Below are positions 1-12,516 of a stretch of DNA of 64,000 bases, one piece after another; position 1 is the first letter of the stretch; the number at the start of each line of letters is the position of its first letter. Origin of the DNA: Volvox africanus (lineage: Eukaryota > Chlorophyta > Chlorophyceae > Chlamydomonadales > Volvocaceae); assembly GCA_030268105.1 (NCBI GenBank), contig BSDZ01000044.1:62001-126000 (forward strand), in the 5' to 3' direction. Position numbers and translations under genes: made by a program. A model generated the notes under the pieces. The model ran no database searches and was not told where the DNA came from. It was given only the letters and a program-made list of their open reading frames with translations.

Positions 1-1269
1 TAAGGGACAGAGAGAGATCAGAAGGTTCTGGTTGGAAGGGGATGGTTGAGGACGAGAGAGGCAGTCACTTACGGGGGCAAAGAGGGGAGACCCGAAGCTC
101 CTCAGGAAGGGGGGAAGGACGGCCGCAGTGCATGCAGCGTCAGGGTAGCAAATGGAGCGGCGATAACGCCCAAAAGCTGACAGGGGGTCTCCTGCCCTTG
201 AGCAAGCAAGAGTGGGATAATAGTCGTTTTCAATGCCAAGCGAATAGGATCAAACGACATTTGACACTCTTAATGGAGACCCGATACTGGGGGCGGGTTG
301 CGGATAAGATGGCTGCCTCAATGGCTGTTGGGCGCAGGAACGAACGCATATTATAATTGAAGTCATTTTAAAACCGGAGACGTATTCGGTGGAAAGGGTT
401 TGAATGGACGGCATTATATAATCCAAGCTCGTGCACCTGACGTAAGCTGCGAATGGGCGGGGTTGGTTTTGGTCGGAAGAAACCATCTTGCTAAAGCAAC
501 GAAGCCAACAGATAAGACTTAGATTGACGGAAGTTTGATGTAGGAGGGGTCTGGCGAACGCGCAACGTTGGTAGCGGTAGTGGTGACTGGTAAGTGTCGG
601 GGAAGCTGGCTGGCCTCTCATTGTGCATGGATAATGAGCAACGCGGGACAACCAAACGGAGGCATGCAATATGCGTGCGGTGTGGGGGGGGGGGGTAGAG
701 ACCCCTCTCCCATCATCTTTCATCATCGCCCAACATCCATAGCTTCTTCCAAGGTTATGAGGTCTTGGTTTCAACGTAGGGTCTCCGGTCGTACCCGTAT
801 TGGGGAGAGGGGTATTGGGGAGAGGCGTGCTACCCAGGATGTATGGGGAGTAGGTGAGAAGGGAATGGCGACGGGCAGGGGTGCGGGATGTGTCAGCATG
901 CTGGATGGGATGGGATTTAAAACTGAGCCGCGAGTAAGAAGTGTTTGAGAAGGAAGTGGTAATGTGGGGCAGCGTGTGCCCCTGTTTCGATTATAGGGAT
1001 GAGCAGTTGGGACAGGAGGCTGCACCAGGCGGTGCCGCCAGCTCACACCTCAGCGTAGCAAATCTCAGCTAACAATCATCCACTGCTGTTGCTGTCATTC
1101 TGTCCTGAAGACAGAGCCCTGACCATTATCCCTGTTCTTCCCGCCAGTCCATCCTCGCAAGGGACGTTCATCCAGGCAGTCTCCTAGGCTGTGTTTAGGC
1201 GACATCATCCACATTTCTAGTTCCCCTCACCCTGCCCCGCCTCCGGTGTTGTTATGCCGCCTACCCCAG
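1..1269. other. No recognised gene (left edge)
   Basis: I see no exon I can assign here. The open frames on both strands are short and of poor composition. The segment just before 1270 may hold 5' untranslated sequence or earlier exons of the ankyrin gene, whose start codon I could not place. No ankyrin-like exon was found upstream of 1270. Confidence 0.4.
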
Positions 1270-4200
1270 GACAATGTGACTGCGTTCTTCCTGTCCTGCC
1301 AAAAGGGCCATTTGGATGTGGCTAAGGTGCTGTTGGCCGCGGGTGCGCCCATCAACGGCGCGAAAACGGTGAGTGAGGGACGACGGATCTTACGGGTGCT
1401 AGATTTTACTCAAATTGCAATTTGGGGGGTCGGGAGATCAAAAGGTTATACCTGGAGGAATGATCTCGGAACAACCTTGAAAAACAAAGCAGGAATGTTG
1501 CGAGGTCACCGTACAGCTCCGGAGTATGAAGCAAGAGCGCACGTACAACTACAGGAACAGTGCAGGGGCTGGGGCAGTGCCTTGGAGGGGCAATGCAGGG
1601 TCAGGACCTGGCTGTGCCTATCGCGGGGTCAGGCAAACGGGTCGCGGGGTTCACCAGCCTCCATGTCGGTGTTGACGTGGAGCTCGTCAGTACCGGATCT
1701 CCGGAGGCCGCATCTCTAGATTAACCCCCTCAGTTCCCCAGGCCCCCAGCCCCCCAGCCCCTCCGGGCGGCCTCAAACCCAGGCCCTTCCCGTGCGGCGG
1801 GTTCATCCCGTGCAGAGGTCCCGCCTCTCACCCTTTTTCCTCCCTTCTCCCCGGGTCACCTCTGCCCCCCCCCTCCGCACACACACACACACACAGAGTG
1901 GCTGTGCGCCTCTCCACACCGCTGCCATGAACGGCCACAGCGAGGTTCTCAAGTACCTGCTGGAGGCGGGGGCCAATAAGGAGGTCTGCTTCCATGTACG
2001 TGCTCTGGGAAATGGTCTGCCTCTTATGCGCATGAAGGACATATGGTAGCACAATTGGCAACTTGCTGTCAAGTGTCCATTGTTGTCGATTTCGAGTGAG
2101 GTCTCCACCACGGACTGGGCGCTGAGAAACTTCATGCGTCTAGAAGAGCAGTCCCCATGATGTCTCTCGTTGGGGAGTTTGGATCGGAGACGAGGGTGGC
2201 GTCCGAGTTCCCTCATGGTCTCCAGGAAAAGAGGACATTGCTTTCATGTATGTCACTGGTTTCTCTTACTGTATCATCAATTTCTCTCCCCAATATGCTC
2301 CCTGCCTGCTTGTTGCACTCGTGCTCACCGCCGTCGCTCCTCCGTACGTCCACAGGACGGCGCCACTCCGCTGTACGTGGCGGCAGAGAAGGGCAAGCTG
2401 GAATGCTTGCAGCAGCTGATTGACGCGGGTGCCAACAAGAACATCAAACTCAAGGTTCGCAGCCTGGGATGGGTGCGGGTGTGGGTTATGTAAATGCCCT
2501 GTCATTCCTGGACCCTGCGTAGGGGGCCTGTCGCATGCAGTTTTGGTATATAGAGGGCACGTGCGTCAGTGCACTCGGAGTATGTGTACACAGGAGAGAG
2601 TCTGGTGACACTGATTATATCAACCTACGGCTCCCTATGCTGGGAATCTGAGAGTTGCTGCTTCTCTTGCGACTGCTTTTCCTGTTGTCCTTATAACTTT
2701 CGTTCGTCGTACCATCTGAGGAAACGCGACAATTCAACAATCACAGCACACAATGACCTGCAGGGCCTTTATTGGTCACACTGACTGGTTCTACCCCTAA
2801 ACCCTGTGCCCCTGCCGCCGCGACGCCGTTCGAACCCCCTCCGTTACGCTTCGCGGGACCAAATGAATGACATCCGCAGAAGGACGGCCACACGCCGCTA
2901 TGCATTTCGGTGCTCAATCACCATACGGCGTGCGTCAAGGCGTTGCTGGACGGGGGAGCGGACAGGAACCTGGCGCTCAAGGTGAGCTGCCGACCACGAA
3001 ACGTTCCCGCATCTCTACATCACTGTAGTTCCCTTGCGTGTTGCTGGGGTCATTCAGCGAGAAGTGGTTGCACTTGCACTCGCATCCACACGGGCATTCC
3101 TTTGATGCGTCCTAACACGATAACTACTGCACATGACCAACACCAGCGGATCCGGCCCCATCTACATCCCCATCTGCCCGAGAGAGCTGCGACCGGAGGG
3201 CGCGACACGGGATCGTGACCATAGGAGAGTCAGATCTAAAGACAACCCCATCCCAACCCCGGGGCAAAATGTTTCAAGATGTATTTTAGCTATGTCTCTG
3301 CATGCTGCTGTTGACGTACTTGGCTTTGACACTGGCGAAAGGGATGTGAGTACAACCTGCTCGACCGCATGCGAGCCTTCACGCTATGTACTTGATGCTG
3401 TCGGTGGGTATCGTACGCAGGATGGTGCAACACCGCTTTACCTGGCAGGCGAGAAGGGCTTTGCGGACTGCATACAGCTGCTGCTTGACGCGAAGGCAAA
3501 CACGGAGTTAGGCATGGAGGTAAGTGGGCGGTCGTTTGGGAGGATAAAGAACACTGGCAGGGAACACACGGGCGCTGAAGGGTGGGGGTCGGAATGAGGA
3601 AGGGGTGATCCATGGTTGAGAACGACCCCTCGCAGGTGGGGTGACCTCCAGTCGACCACCAGGTTGGACGCTGCGTCAATTGTACTTTGAAGCTACGACC
3701 AGAGGTTGCAAACACACACCGACAAGCACATCTTCAGTTATACACAAACGCTGTCAAGCCCTTGCACTGTTCTTGGATACAAACACACACACACACACGT
3801 ACGCAATGGGACTGATGTCTCCCCCGTCCATGACGCTCTCTCCTTGACGCGCGAATTCGCTGCTGCGTGCACTGTGTGCGTATTACCTCCGTACCCCTGT
3901 CTTGTGCAGAGTGGCGCCACGCCCCTGTACATCTCGTCACAAAACAACCATCCCGAGTGCGTTGAATTGCTGGTCAAAGCGGGAGCCAACAAGAACGCTT
4001 CGCGCAAGGTGTGGTCGAAGGGAGGGCGCTTGCGGTGCTTGCACGCCTGCTCTGTGTACTCGTGGTTGCTGTTACTACCAGCTTCGAGCAGCTCCTGGAT
4101 TCAATCCCTCTCTATATTGTGATCCTGCCCTGAACCCCAGAAGCCCAACTCGGGTTCTTCATTGCTTTCGAACTCCTCATCTCCCCTCCTGGAGACACAC

Positions 4201-5918
4201 GTACATTTGTCCCACCTGGCCCCCACCTCGTTACTGCACAGGACAAGGCAACTCCGCTGTACATTGCTTCAGAACGGGGTCACATCAAAGTCGTTAATTT
4301 GCTGCTGGAGGCCGGGGCCAACATTGAATCCACGTTCCAGGTGTGCAGGGGCCAGCGGCGGATGGTAGTGACACGCATAGGTATACTTGTGCCGTATCGT
4401 GTATTGGCTGACGCAGACCTAGGTGCATACGTGTAGCTGCACCATCTGTATCGTTCCGTACAGATGGTGTGTGACGGGAAGCACCACACACCAATACAGT
4501 GCACTAGCTGTAGTGGTGACTGTGGCAGTAGCAGTTGCAAAGGTCTCTACCAGACTTTTTCCGCCATTGCCACCCAATAGCGCTGGGCCCCCTTCCCCTT
4601 CCTCTTGCATGCCCGCCGTATCACCGCCACACCTCCCTGGGGTTCTTCGCTCTCCGTGTTTCATCCTTTGTACGTCACAACCTGCAGAGTGGCGCGAGCC
4701 CCATATACGTTGCGGCTCAAAACAACCGAGTGGACGTGGTAAAGGCGCTGATCGCCAAGGGTGCTAACAAGCTGATCAAGCTCAAGGTAGGTCATTTGTG
4801 AGCTTTTTGAAAGGCCGGTACATGATGCATGATAGATGATGGCCCCCGTCCTCCTTTCCCTTCCTTTCCTAGTGCGCCACCTATCAATGTCTCCATCCAA
4901 GAACCCACGAATAACTGAAATATTATTACAGGCCATCTCATTCTGTCGCCGGTCGAGTTATGGCTCATATTGATCTCCTTGCTGTTCTCTTTACACACAC
5001 ACACACACACATTCTACCAAGGCCCCCTCAACCCCCTCCCACTCCTCCAGGGAGGCTACACGCCCATCCACAGCGCCGCACTGGCGGGTCACGCCGATAT
5101 TATCAGGACCCTGGTCGAAGCAGGAGTAGATAAGGACTTGCCTCTAGAAGTAAGCCTTGGTCAGAGCGCGCGTTGATTGAGGCGGTAGCGGTAGCGAGAG
5201 GAAGGGACAAAATGTATCTGGGGTTTACTGCTTTTCGGAGGAAAACGGGGAAGGGGAAGGGGTGTCACTCGAGTTCTCCCCGATCTGCCTGACTGCGTGC
5301 AACATGTCGTTCCATCCAAGCATCCATAACCTCTTCCCGACAGCATCGATTGCCCTACACTCCCCAGCCTCGGATTTCGAGACGTCATTCGACCGCCGTC
5401 CTCCCTCTGCCTGCCTCCACCCGTTCATTCTCCCCTTTTCATTTGGTCATTGCTATAGGATGGCGCGACTCCCTTGTACCTGGCGGCGGAGAAGGGCCAC
5501 ACGGATGCGGTCAAACTACTACTGGAACTCGGAGCAAACAAGGCGCTCGCAGACAACGTGAGTAAATCGGTCTTTACTGCCGCTGCTGCAACAGCCCCAG
5601 CAAAATGTTAGGCTCTAGTTCCTTTTTGGATATCTTAGGGGTTTAAGGTTTAGGGTTTTAGGATATCTTAACACCCGCGATGAGACCTGCGTCGTTCCTC
5701 CTCCTCCTCCACCTCCCCCGCCCTCCACACAGCCTCGCTCCTCTCCTCCGCCTCCTCAAGTTGCTCTCACTCCTCGCCCACGCGTCCTTCACCTGCCCAT
5801 TCTCGATTCCAGCGCATTGATACTCGTTTTCATTGTCTCCCTTTATCCGGTTCCTTTGCTGCAGAACGGCAAGAAGCCCAAAGACGTGGCCAAAGCCAGC
5901 GTCTCATATTTGCTTTGA
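1270..5918 (+). CDS. Ankyrin-repeat protein, one repeat per exon (5' end not resolved)
   Basis: Eleven exons are visible: 1270-1368, 1897-1995, 2356-2454, 2883-2981, 3421-3519, 3910-4008, 4242-4340, 4688-4786, 5051-5149, 5459-5557 and 5865-5918. Stop TGA is at 5916-5918. The first ten are exactly 99 nt, phase 0 at both ends, and each encodes one 33-residue ankyrin repeat. Typical repeats open with DGATPLY and close with LLEAGANK followed by a basic or hydrophobic cap. The last exon is 18 codons including the stop and forms a half-repeat cap (NGKKPKDVAKAS). Ankyrin stacks bind proteins; partners cannot be inferred. Introns are 233-528 nt with GT(A/G)AG-type donors and CAG/TAG acceptors; the exon at 2883 is preceded by AAG. 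A TGTAA motif lies at 6219-6223. The start codon was not identified, and more exons may lie upstream. Cellular role unknown. Confidence 0.9.
5558..5864 (+). repeat. Intron with telomere-like TTTAGGG/TTTTAGGG motifs
   Basis: The last intron of the ankyrin gene holds a cluster around 5636-5662 that reads TTAGGGG, TTTAAGG, TTTAGGG and TTTTAGG in tandem. This is close to the TTTTAGGG repeat known from Chlamydomonas-type telomeres. It is followed by a CTCCTC-rich pyrimidine stretch that probably serves splicing. Confidence 0.5.
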
Positions 5919-8900
5919 GATGGATAGAATGGAACAGCCGTGCGACAGCTGAAAGTTCCATACAAGATCGGCGACTGCACCCCGGGGGATTAGACGCGCA
6001 TGCGGGCATCATCCGCCTTTTCTTGCCTTTTTGGCAACCTGATTCCAACCCTTATTTCCTCACCCACATTTTCATAGTTGCAACCAACCGCTCTGTCGCA
6101 ATAGCCAGAGGGCTTGCGGCTTCACTATGTCACTGGAGACGAGGGCTCAAGTCTGGCAGGAAGTCTGCGTATTCACTGCTGCTGTCTGTCTATCTAACTG
6201 TCTCTCTGAATTTTTACGTGTAAGTTGTCTGTTTGTGGTAGGTCTGCGCCGCCTTACACCCAGGTGCCGTCTAGCGTTGTCTGCGTCCAGTGTGCACCCA
6301 CATACGCCGTGATCGGACCGCAAGCAAACGGCACCGTTCTGCGCTGGCAAACAAACTATGGAAACATGGAAAGGTGATACGGCAAGCATCAGAGTTGCAG
6401 AGCTGGAGCTTAGGAGTTGACGGAGCAGGTCGGGTGGGGCATTGGCTTGAGCCACATACCCATGATCGCTCGAAATGTATCAAATCGAAGAGGACCTCTC
6501 CCATTACATCCCTCGAATACCTTCCCTCCCGTTCCGGAGTGCGAATCTGTCGAAATAGCTGAGCGGTGCACGCCGACTGCCGACCGGGGGAGGTGGGGCC
6601 AGGCGAAGGCACGCGTGCGTGCCTCTAATACCTTGTGTGTTTGTGTTGACATCTGTATGCTTGTGTGTTGAACCCTAAGTCGCAGCCCGCCACATGACTG
6701 GTGGTGGTGGTGGAAATGTGTGTATTTGTATGTGCGTGTGTGCGTGTGCGTGCACATGAAGAGCAGTGGCATCGGTGAGGGCAGGTTCGGCTGGTGATGG
6801 TGATCTTAGGCCGCAACGCAAATGCGGGTCGGGCCTACACCGAGTACTAAGGTTGCCGTAAAGCGCGTATTGGTAATATGTAAAATCGACTGAATGCAGG
6901 ATGTGTGCGGCAGCAGTACTGGTGGCGGTGGCAGCCGGCATGCGTCGAACACTCGTGCAATCTTTGACTGCTGCTGTTGTTGTTGCTGCAGCGCATCAGA
7001 CGCATCACCCGCTGAGAGACAGGCGCGGGGCACCTGTGCGCGCGAAGGGAAAGGATTGGGGGAAGTCGCGCACACGCATATGTGAAACAACACGTGCACA
7101 TGTGCACACAATTGCGCATGCGCACGTCCTGAGCGTGTTTAGCCATATCTCTGTCGCTGTCGAGTCAACACAGCTGATAACCAACGCTGACAACACACCG
7201 CACGAATCCCTGACATTCGGCATGGGCATCTCGAGGCTCTGCACGGCGTATTGTGTGAGTGTGCGTGTGTTGTAAACCGTGTCCAAGTGCGCGTATCAGC
7301 GCGTGTGGAGGCTCCCGTGTTATACATTCCGTCTTTACGTGCTTGGATATTGCGACATTGTCCAAGCGCCCGCGCGCGCGTGCGTGTGTATATACGATGT
7401 GCATGTTGCTTCGTTGTAGGATACTGTCGTGCGCATTTACCCTTTATGCGTCAACGGATGCTACGAAGTACGAATGCGTACCCGTGCTTTGTGAGCGGTC
7501 ACCCAAGGCACGCGCGTATTTGGATCATATGATCGTTGGGTCAGGCCCGCTGCCAGAAAAAAACCCTTATATGACATAGTATTGGGCGCGTTGACGTCTA
7601 ATGAGCAAACCTCGGGAAGGCAGCAACGACCTCCAGGGCCCGGTAGAAACTGGAAAACTCAGTTTTAGGACGCCTATGCTTGTTGCACCGCGCGGACCAC
7701 TTCCCCAGCTCGCGCATATCCGTCTTCCCGAATGTGTCTGGCTGTGATTAGCACTCGGGGTTACCCTGTGAATCCATCCTCTTACATCTTGGTCTGTCGC
7801 TGTATTTGTGATGCCCACATGCCGGTATCCATACACTTCCGTATTTATGACTCGCAGTGATGACGATTCCCGAACGTCCTCTATACACTAAGAGAGAGAG
7901 AGGCGTGTCGGTTTTCCAGTTCACTCCTGCCGTTACCCGAAGATGTGCTCGACACCGGTTTGGGCCTCGGATATGCCTTGTACGACCGGAATGTCGACAA
8001 AGATCATCAGCAAACAGCCCAATGGCTTGTTTGTGGTTTTATACAGCCCTGGTGGCAAGCTGCGAAGGCGTGAGGGAGGTAGATGGGGTGATATACCCTC
8101 GCCCCGGAAGCTCCATGAGGACCAGGGGCCGTGTGTGTTGTCGTACGCTGTATGATCTCTTGCAGCTTTTGCGTCCGTGTGTGCGCATATATATGTCAGT
8201 GTATGCACTGTCCTGACTCTGGCGTGTGCATGCTGTGCTGCTGGCGGTAATGCGGTTTTTGAATGCACCTCCCTGATGGATACACTGCGATATATGGCCG
8301 ATGCCTGAGCTCACGCAGTGGGGCACCGGTGGGGCTACGGTGACGAAGGGCTCATGCAACCACCCTTACGCATCCATCCTTGCGCTGTCTCCTCCTGGCA
8401 GCCATTTTGCCGCTTCGTTCAGTGGGCTGAAGCTATGTCGGTAAACGCCGCAAGGGGAAAGGATGGCACGGCCGTATCGGGCCGTACTAGTGTTCCTGGT
8501 AGGTATGCTATGGAGAGCCCCTGAGCCCTCCACGGCCCCGGCAACTTCTCCAGCGCACGTCCAAGGGTCTTGGGAGCGGGGACCGCAGAAAGCTTTATGG
8601 TGTTAATGAGGCGTTGAAACTATGTTGATCAGCCGAGGCATGCAAGCTTTCCTATAGTACTCAACTCCCCTTGATGCAGGACGGGCGATCCGGCTCTTTC
8701 ATGCTAAACCTCTACGGACGTTCTGTGACGTGAAGGAAAAACATGTCTCTGATCATTATCTACCTATACTGTAAGGGCTTCTCAAAGTGTGCAAGGCACT
8801 GGCGCCTTTTTCAATGGCCGTGCTGTGCTGGGCAAGCAGGTGGCTATCGTGCTAGACTGAAGAAAAAATCAATTACACCTTCAGCGCGGTGGTTAATTCT

Positions 8901-9400
8901 TGCGCCTGGGAGTGAAGCTTGGAGATAAGGATAATGTTCGTCCCGCAGTGCATTCTTAGTGTTGCTTTTTCCGTAACGATTGAAACAATGACTTTGGGCC
9001 CTCAAACAATTTTGCAGCTAGGATTAGGCGTAAACTTCCGGTAGTAGAATGTAGCACCCTAAATCAACACTTACCAGCACCCCACGGTGTCAATCTGACA
9101 TACACAGCTGAAGGCCAACCATAAGCAGTGCTCCCATTTTAATGATCCAGGTTTAATAGTGTTATGCCCAAAATCTGCATCGTGCCCTTATAGGTATTAG
9201 CGACCTTACATAAATCTATGAAGGAATAAAGTCATTGGTTTTGCTGGGATTGTTCCGTACACTTGAAGTGATTTGAGCGATTATGGCACGCAATAAATTT
9301 GCAGAAACAGCTTCATAATCGGATTATTCCTGAGGTCCACATTACGTGCTATTACCAGCTACTTTACCACGAGCTTGAAAGCACAGCCAGAAAAGTTCCG
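5919..9400. other. Intergenic, no recognised gene
   Basis: The 3' UTR of the ankyrin gene presumably occupies the start; TGTAA at 6219-6223 is a possible polyadenylation signal. The rest shows GT/CG-rich low-complexity tracts (GGTGGTGGTGG near 6700, TGTGCGTG runs near 6715-6755 and 7370-7390) and scattered short open frames without domain-like sequence. An in-frame open stretch preceded by TTTGCAG at 9299-9305 runs into the next gene and could be part of its first exon. Confidence 0.4.
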
Positions 9401-11319
9401 ATGCAGGGTGTAGACCCTATGTCATCCATGAGTGGAAAGAAAAAACGATCCCGAACCTCGATGAAGGGGCAAGGTGGCGAAAGTGTGCAACTTTTGCCAG
9501 AAGAGCGGGCGGCGGCACTCAAAGCGGCATTGGACAAACCTATGAGCAAATTGGAGGCTGCACGTTGCCTTGTATATGTCTTCAACACGGTTTTCGGCCC
9601 GACTGTAGCCAAGCGGATTATGGGTGAGGTCAGCACGACCTTGAACGTGCCCCAGTTGGACTTGAAAGCTTGGCTGCCCAGGCCGCGCGAAAAGGTTCAC
9701 GTACATCGGCGCAGTACGCCCCGGACGCCTTACATGCTTTTCTTTTCGTATGCCATTGCGGAGCTGTACAAGCATAAGGACCTGCCAGTGCTGAAGAAGT
9801 TCCTTGCAGAACACGGTGACCACGGCCGCATCGACATGCAGGCAGCCAGCCAGCTGTGGAAGATGTTACCGGAAGTCGATAAGGTATGCAAAATATATGC
9901 CTTAAGTTAAACCGCATGTATGCAATTGATGGGCATTCCATTTCAGATGGGGTCAGCGACGAATGAAGTACGGCAACAATTGCCCCAACTTTCCGTCAGT
10001 TTCCCATTTGGAATGCACCACAATTCCTGCCTCCATGCTGCCTTCGATCTAGTAGGCCTGGGTTAATGGCTCTTAATGGAATGGAATGGTGTATTCATAG
10101 GTGAGAGGAAATGCAATATCCTCGCACATGATGGTGCAGTACATGTAGGGACATTTTCCATCGCAGCGACAAATGCCTGCAGCGGGCTCCCTAACCGATC
10201 CCCCAACCCTAAGTGCCATACGCGACGGTGCTGCTCCACTTATGTATCTTGCGCGGCTGGTCCGTCATAATCTAACCGTTATTGAACTAAGTGGCAAACC
10301 ACACACCCAGGCCCGACTGACTGCGTGGTTGAGTCCGTTCTTGGACTCCTTCAACGGCGAGCACAAACAACGGTTCGAGCAGCGATTGCAGGAGGGAGGC
10401 ACGGAGAAACATCCGTCGGGGGGGGAGCTGCGGGAGCGCTATCTCCAGTATTTGGAGGTCCACCCGGAGGCATCCTTGATTCGCCTGCTTCGTCTGGATG
10501 GCAACACGGAGGGTGGGTTTTTATTTGACCCTGTTGTGCCCCCCTTATGGGTTAGTCGAGGTTCGTCCTCCGGGCTCGGCCAGGGTAACATGACGTGTAA
10601 AGACGTAGGAACTGGCTAGGCCCGGAAGGGACGTCGAATCCGGATCAGGTTGGCAATCCAGCTGGCGGAAGAGTAGTTGGTTGGGGAAATGCGTAGCTCT
10701 ACCCAAGTGGTAACCGTTGGTGGCTTTATGGACGGAGTTTGTTCAATTGGGCTCGTCATTTCCCTTCGCAAAGACTGTACCTGGGTGTTGGCTGATTGCA
10801 GATCTAACCCCTCCGGATAGCCTCCTGGGTGCGGTCCGGACGGGCAACAAGGGTGCAGGCCCCAGCACTGCTGGCCCCAGTGCCATGGACGTTGATGAAG
10901 AAGAGGAGGAAGAACGTGATGAAGAGGCATATCAGGACGCGGAGGAGGAGGAGGAGGCAGACGGGGACGCCGACGACACGGACGTGGTGGTGGACCATTC
11001 TTTGCCAGAAGCTGCCGACGGCACCGTTCCCCGTAGCAACGACAATAGTGAGAGCGAGAGTGAAAGCAGCACAACAAGCTCTAGCAGTAGCGTGAGCAGT
11101 GAATCTGAGCGCGAGGAAGAGGACCAAGCTGCATTCGGAACCAGCAGCGGGGCCCCCTCGGCAGGTGCCCTGAACGAAGAGGACAAAGCAAATGGGGATG
11201 ATGAGAGCGGCAGCAGCGAGAGCAGTGGAACAAGCGAAAGCGCTACAAGCAGTGAGAGTGGGGATGGAGGCGGAGATGGAATGATGTCAGAAGAGGAGGA
11301 TACCAGCAGCAGCGACTAA
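9401..11319 (+). CDS. Unknown protein with HMG-box-like segment and acidic Ser/Glu-rich C-terminal tail
   Basis: Exons proposed: 9401-9883, 10167-10512 and 10802-11319 (stop TAA 11317-11319), phases 0 and 1, giving about 448 residues. A further 48-nt phase-0 exon at 9947-9994 is possible. The N-terminus is basic (SGKKKRSR), followed by a helical stretch. A segment from about 9715 resembles an HMG box: TPRTPYMLFFSYAIAEL at the front and SQLWKMLPEVDK near the end, which recalls the conserved W-x-x-L-x-x-x-x-K of that fold. The third exon encodes a long acidic tail (DVDEEEEEERDEE) and then Ser/Glu repeats, as in many chromatin proteins and histone chaperones. The frame is open upstream of the chosen ATG to an acceptor-like TTTGCAG at 9299-9305, so an upstream exon is possible. 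A nuclear, DNA- or histone-binding role is inference only; no family is firmly recognised. Confidence 0.5.
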
Positions 11320-11938
11320 GATCGGGCTGCCGGTGTGGCTAATTTATAATTCCTTGAAGTTTATCATTCGAGGTTCATTAGACAATAGTGACGAAACATC
11401 AGCCGACCCAAAGTGGACAGCTAGGAAACCTGCTACTGGTTCCTGCTTGTATGATCAACACTGCTTGCATGACTGGCGCCCCAAGATGAGGGTGGCTCAT
11501 GATCACCCATTGGAATGGGGAGGGGCAGGCAGTGGTAGAGCAGCAGTCCATCCACCCGTGCCTCTGGCGGAGCTAGGCGAAGGCGGCGGTTCTTGAGCGT
11601 TTTTACGGTTGATATGTCCAATTTGCCACAGGTGGGCTAGTGTGTGCAGTGTCATTGTTTTGCAATATTGCCTACCAGCATGTATTGGTTATACATATCA
11701 TGTTTTGCGTTGCTGTTTATGAGGGGGTAAATTTGAGGTTTTTGACGTACGCCTACGTTATTGTTGTGTGTTTTACAGCGATATGGTGGATTTTGTCAAT
11801 CCAGTCAACACTGGCTTCTACGGCCATGTTATCACGGTGACGTAATCGTGCAAATGTGATGTGTGTGTCTCCTGCAAGTGATTGTTGCTAATTTTACAGC
11901 CCACTCGATGGATTGTATGTGAAGGGTAAGAGTTCTGG
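11320..11938. other. Intergenic, nothing recognised
   Basis: AT-richer than the preceding exon, with no domain-like open frame. It presumably contains the 3' UTR of the acidic-tail gene and the flank of the retrotransposon LTR. Confidence 0.4.
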
Positions 11939-12493
11939 TGTTATTGTGGAACAATGATGACTTTTGGTGTAGGAGGCCTGCGACCCGCGGACACAGGGAC
12001 AAAACAGGGACTAAACAGGGACTTCATGATACTGTCCGGTAATGCTTCCCGTTGATTGGCAGCAAGCCCGATGATGCTGTATCAAAAACGGTTACTAAAT
12101 TATGTTGCATGCCATTGGCTGACATGGCTCACTAACTGTTAAGGAGATAGAGGAAGTATACCGCTGCAATGATGTATTACAGTAGTCAGAAGAGGTCAGA
12201 AGTATAAGACACTAGACGATTGCTAGCTGTTGGGTGACTATTGCAGAGCTCAGGCACCCTAAAATACTAGTTCTGATGGCTTCTGATCAACCACCACCTG
12301 GAGCACTGCAGTCAAGTGTCTATGCAGCTCTCTACCATTGGGTAGTTGCCTAGCACCTACCACCAGCAACTTCCTACCACTTGGCGGCTGCTCAGCACCT
12401 GTCACCTTGCACCCTGCAACTGCCTGTCACAACTGCCGCCCTGCAACTGCTAGATAGGTAACTGTGATGGTTTGCACCGTCCACAACTTAACA
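11939..12493 (-). repeat. Copia 3' LTR (single, 555 bp)
   Basis: Read on the minus strand the segment starts TGTTAAGTTGTGG immediately after a polypurine tract (AAGGGGGCA) that follows the RNase H stop codon. The other end, read on the plus strand, is TGTTATTGTGG. The ends are therefore TGTTA...TAACA inverted termini, as expected for an LTR. I found no second copy in the window, so the 5' LTR seems lost or outside. Confidence 0.7.
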
Positions 12494-12513
12494 TGCCCCC
12501 TTGGTGCAAACCT
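12494..12513 (-). other. Polypurine tract of the copia element
   Basis: On the minus strand the purine-rich stretch ending in AAGGGGGCA abuts the LTR start TGTTAAG. This is the usual plus-strand priming site of Ty1/copia elements. Confidence 0.6.
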
Positions 12514-12516
12514 CCA

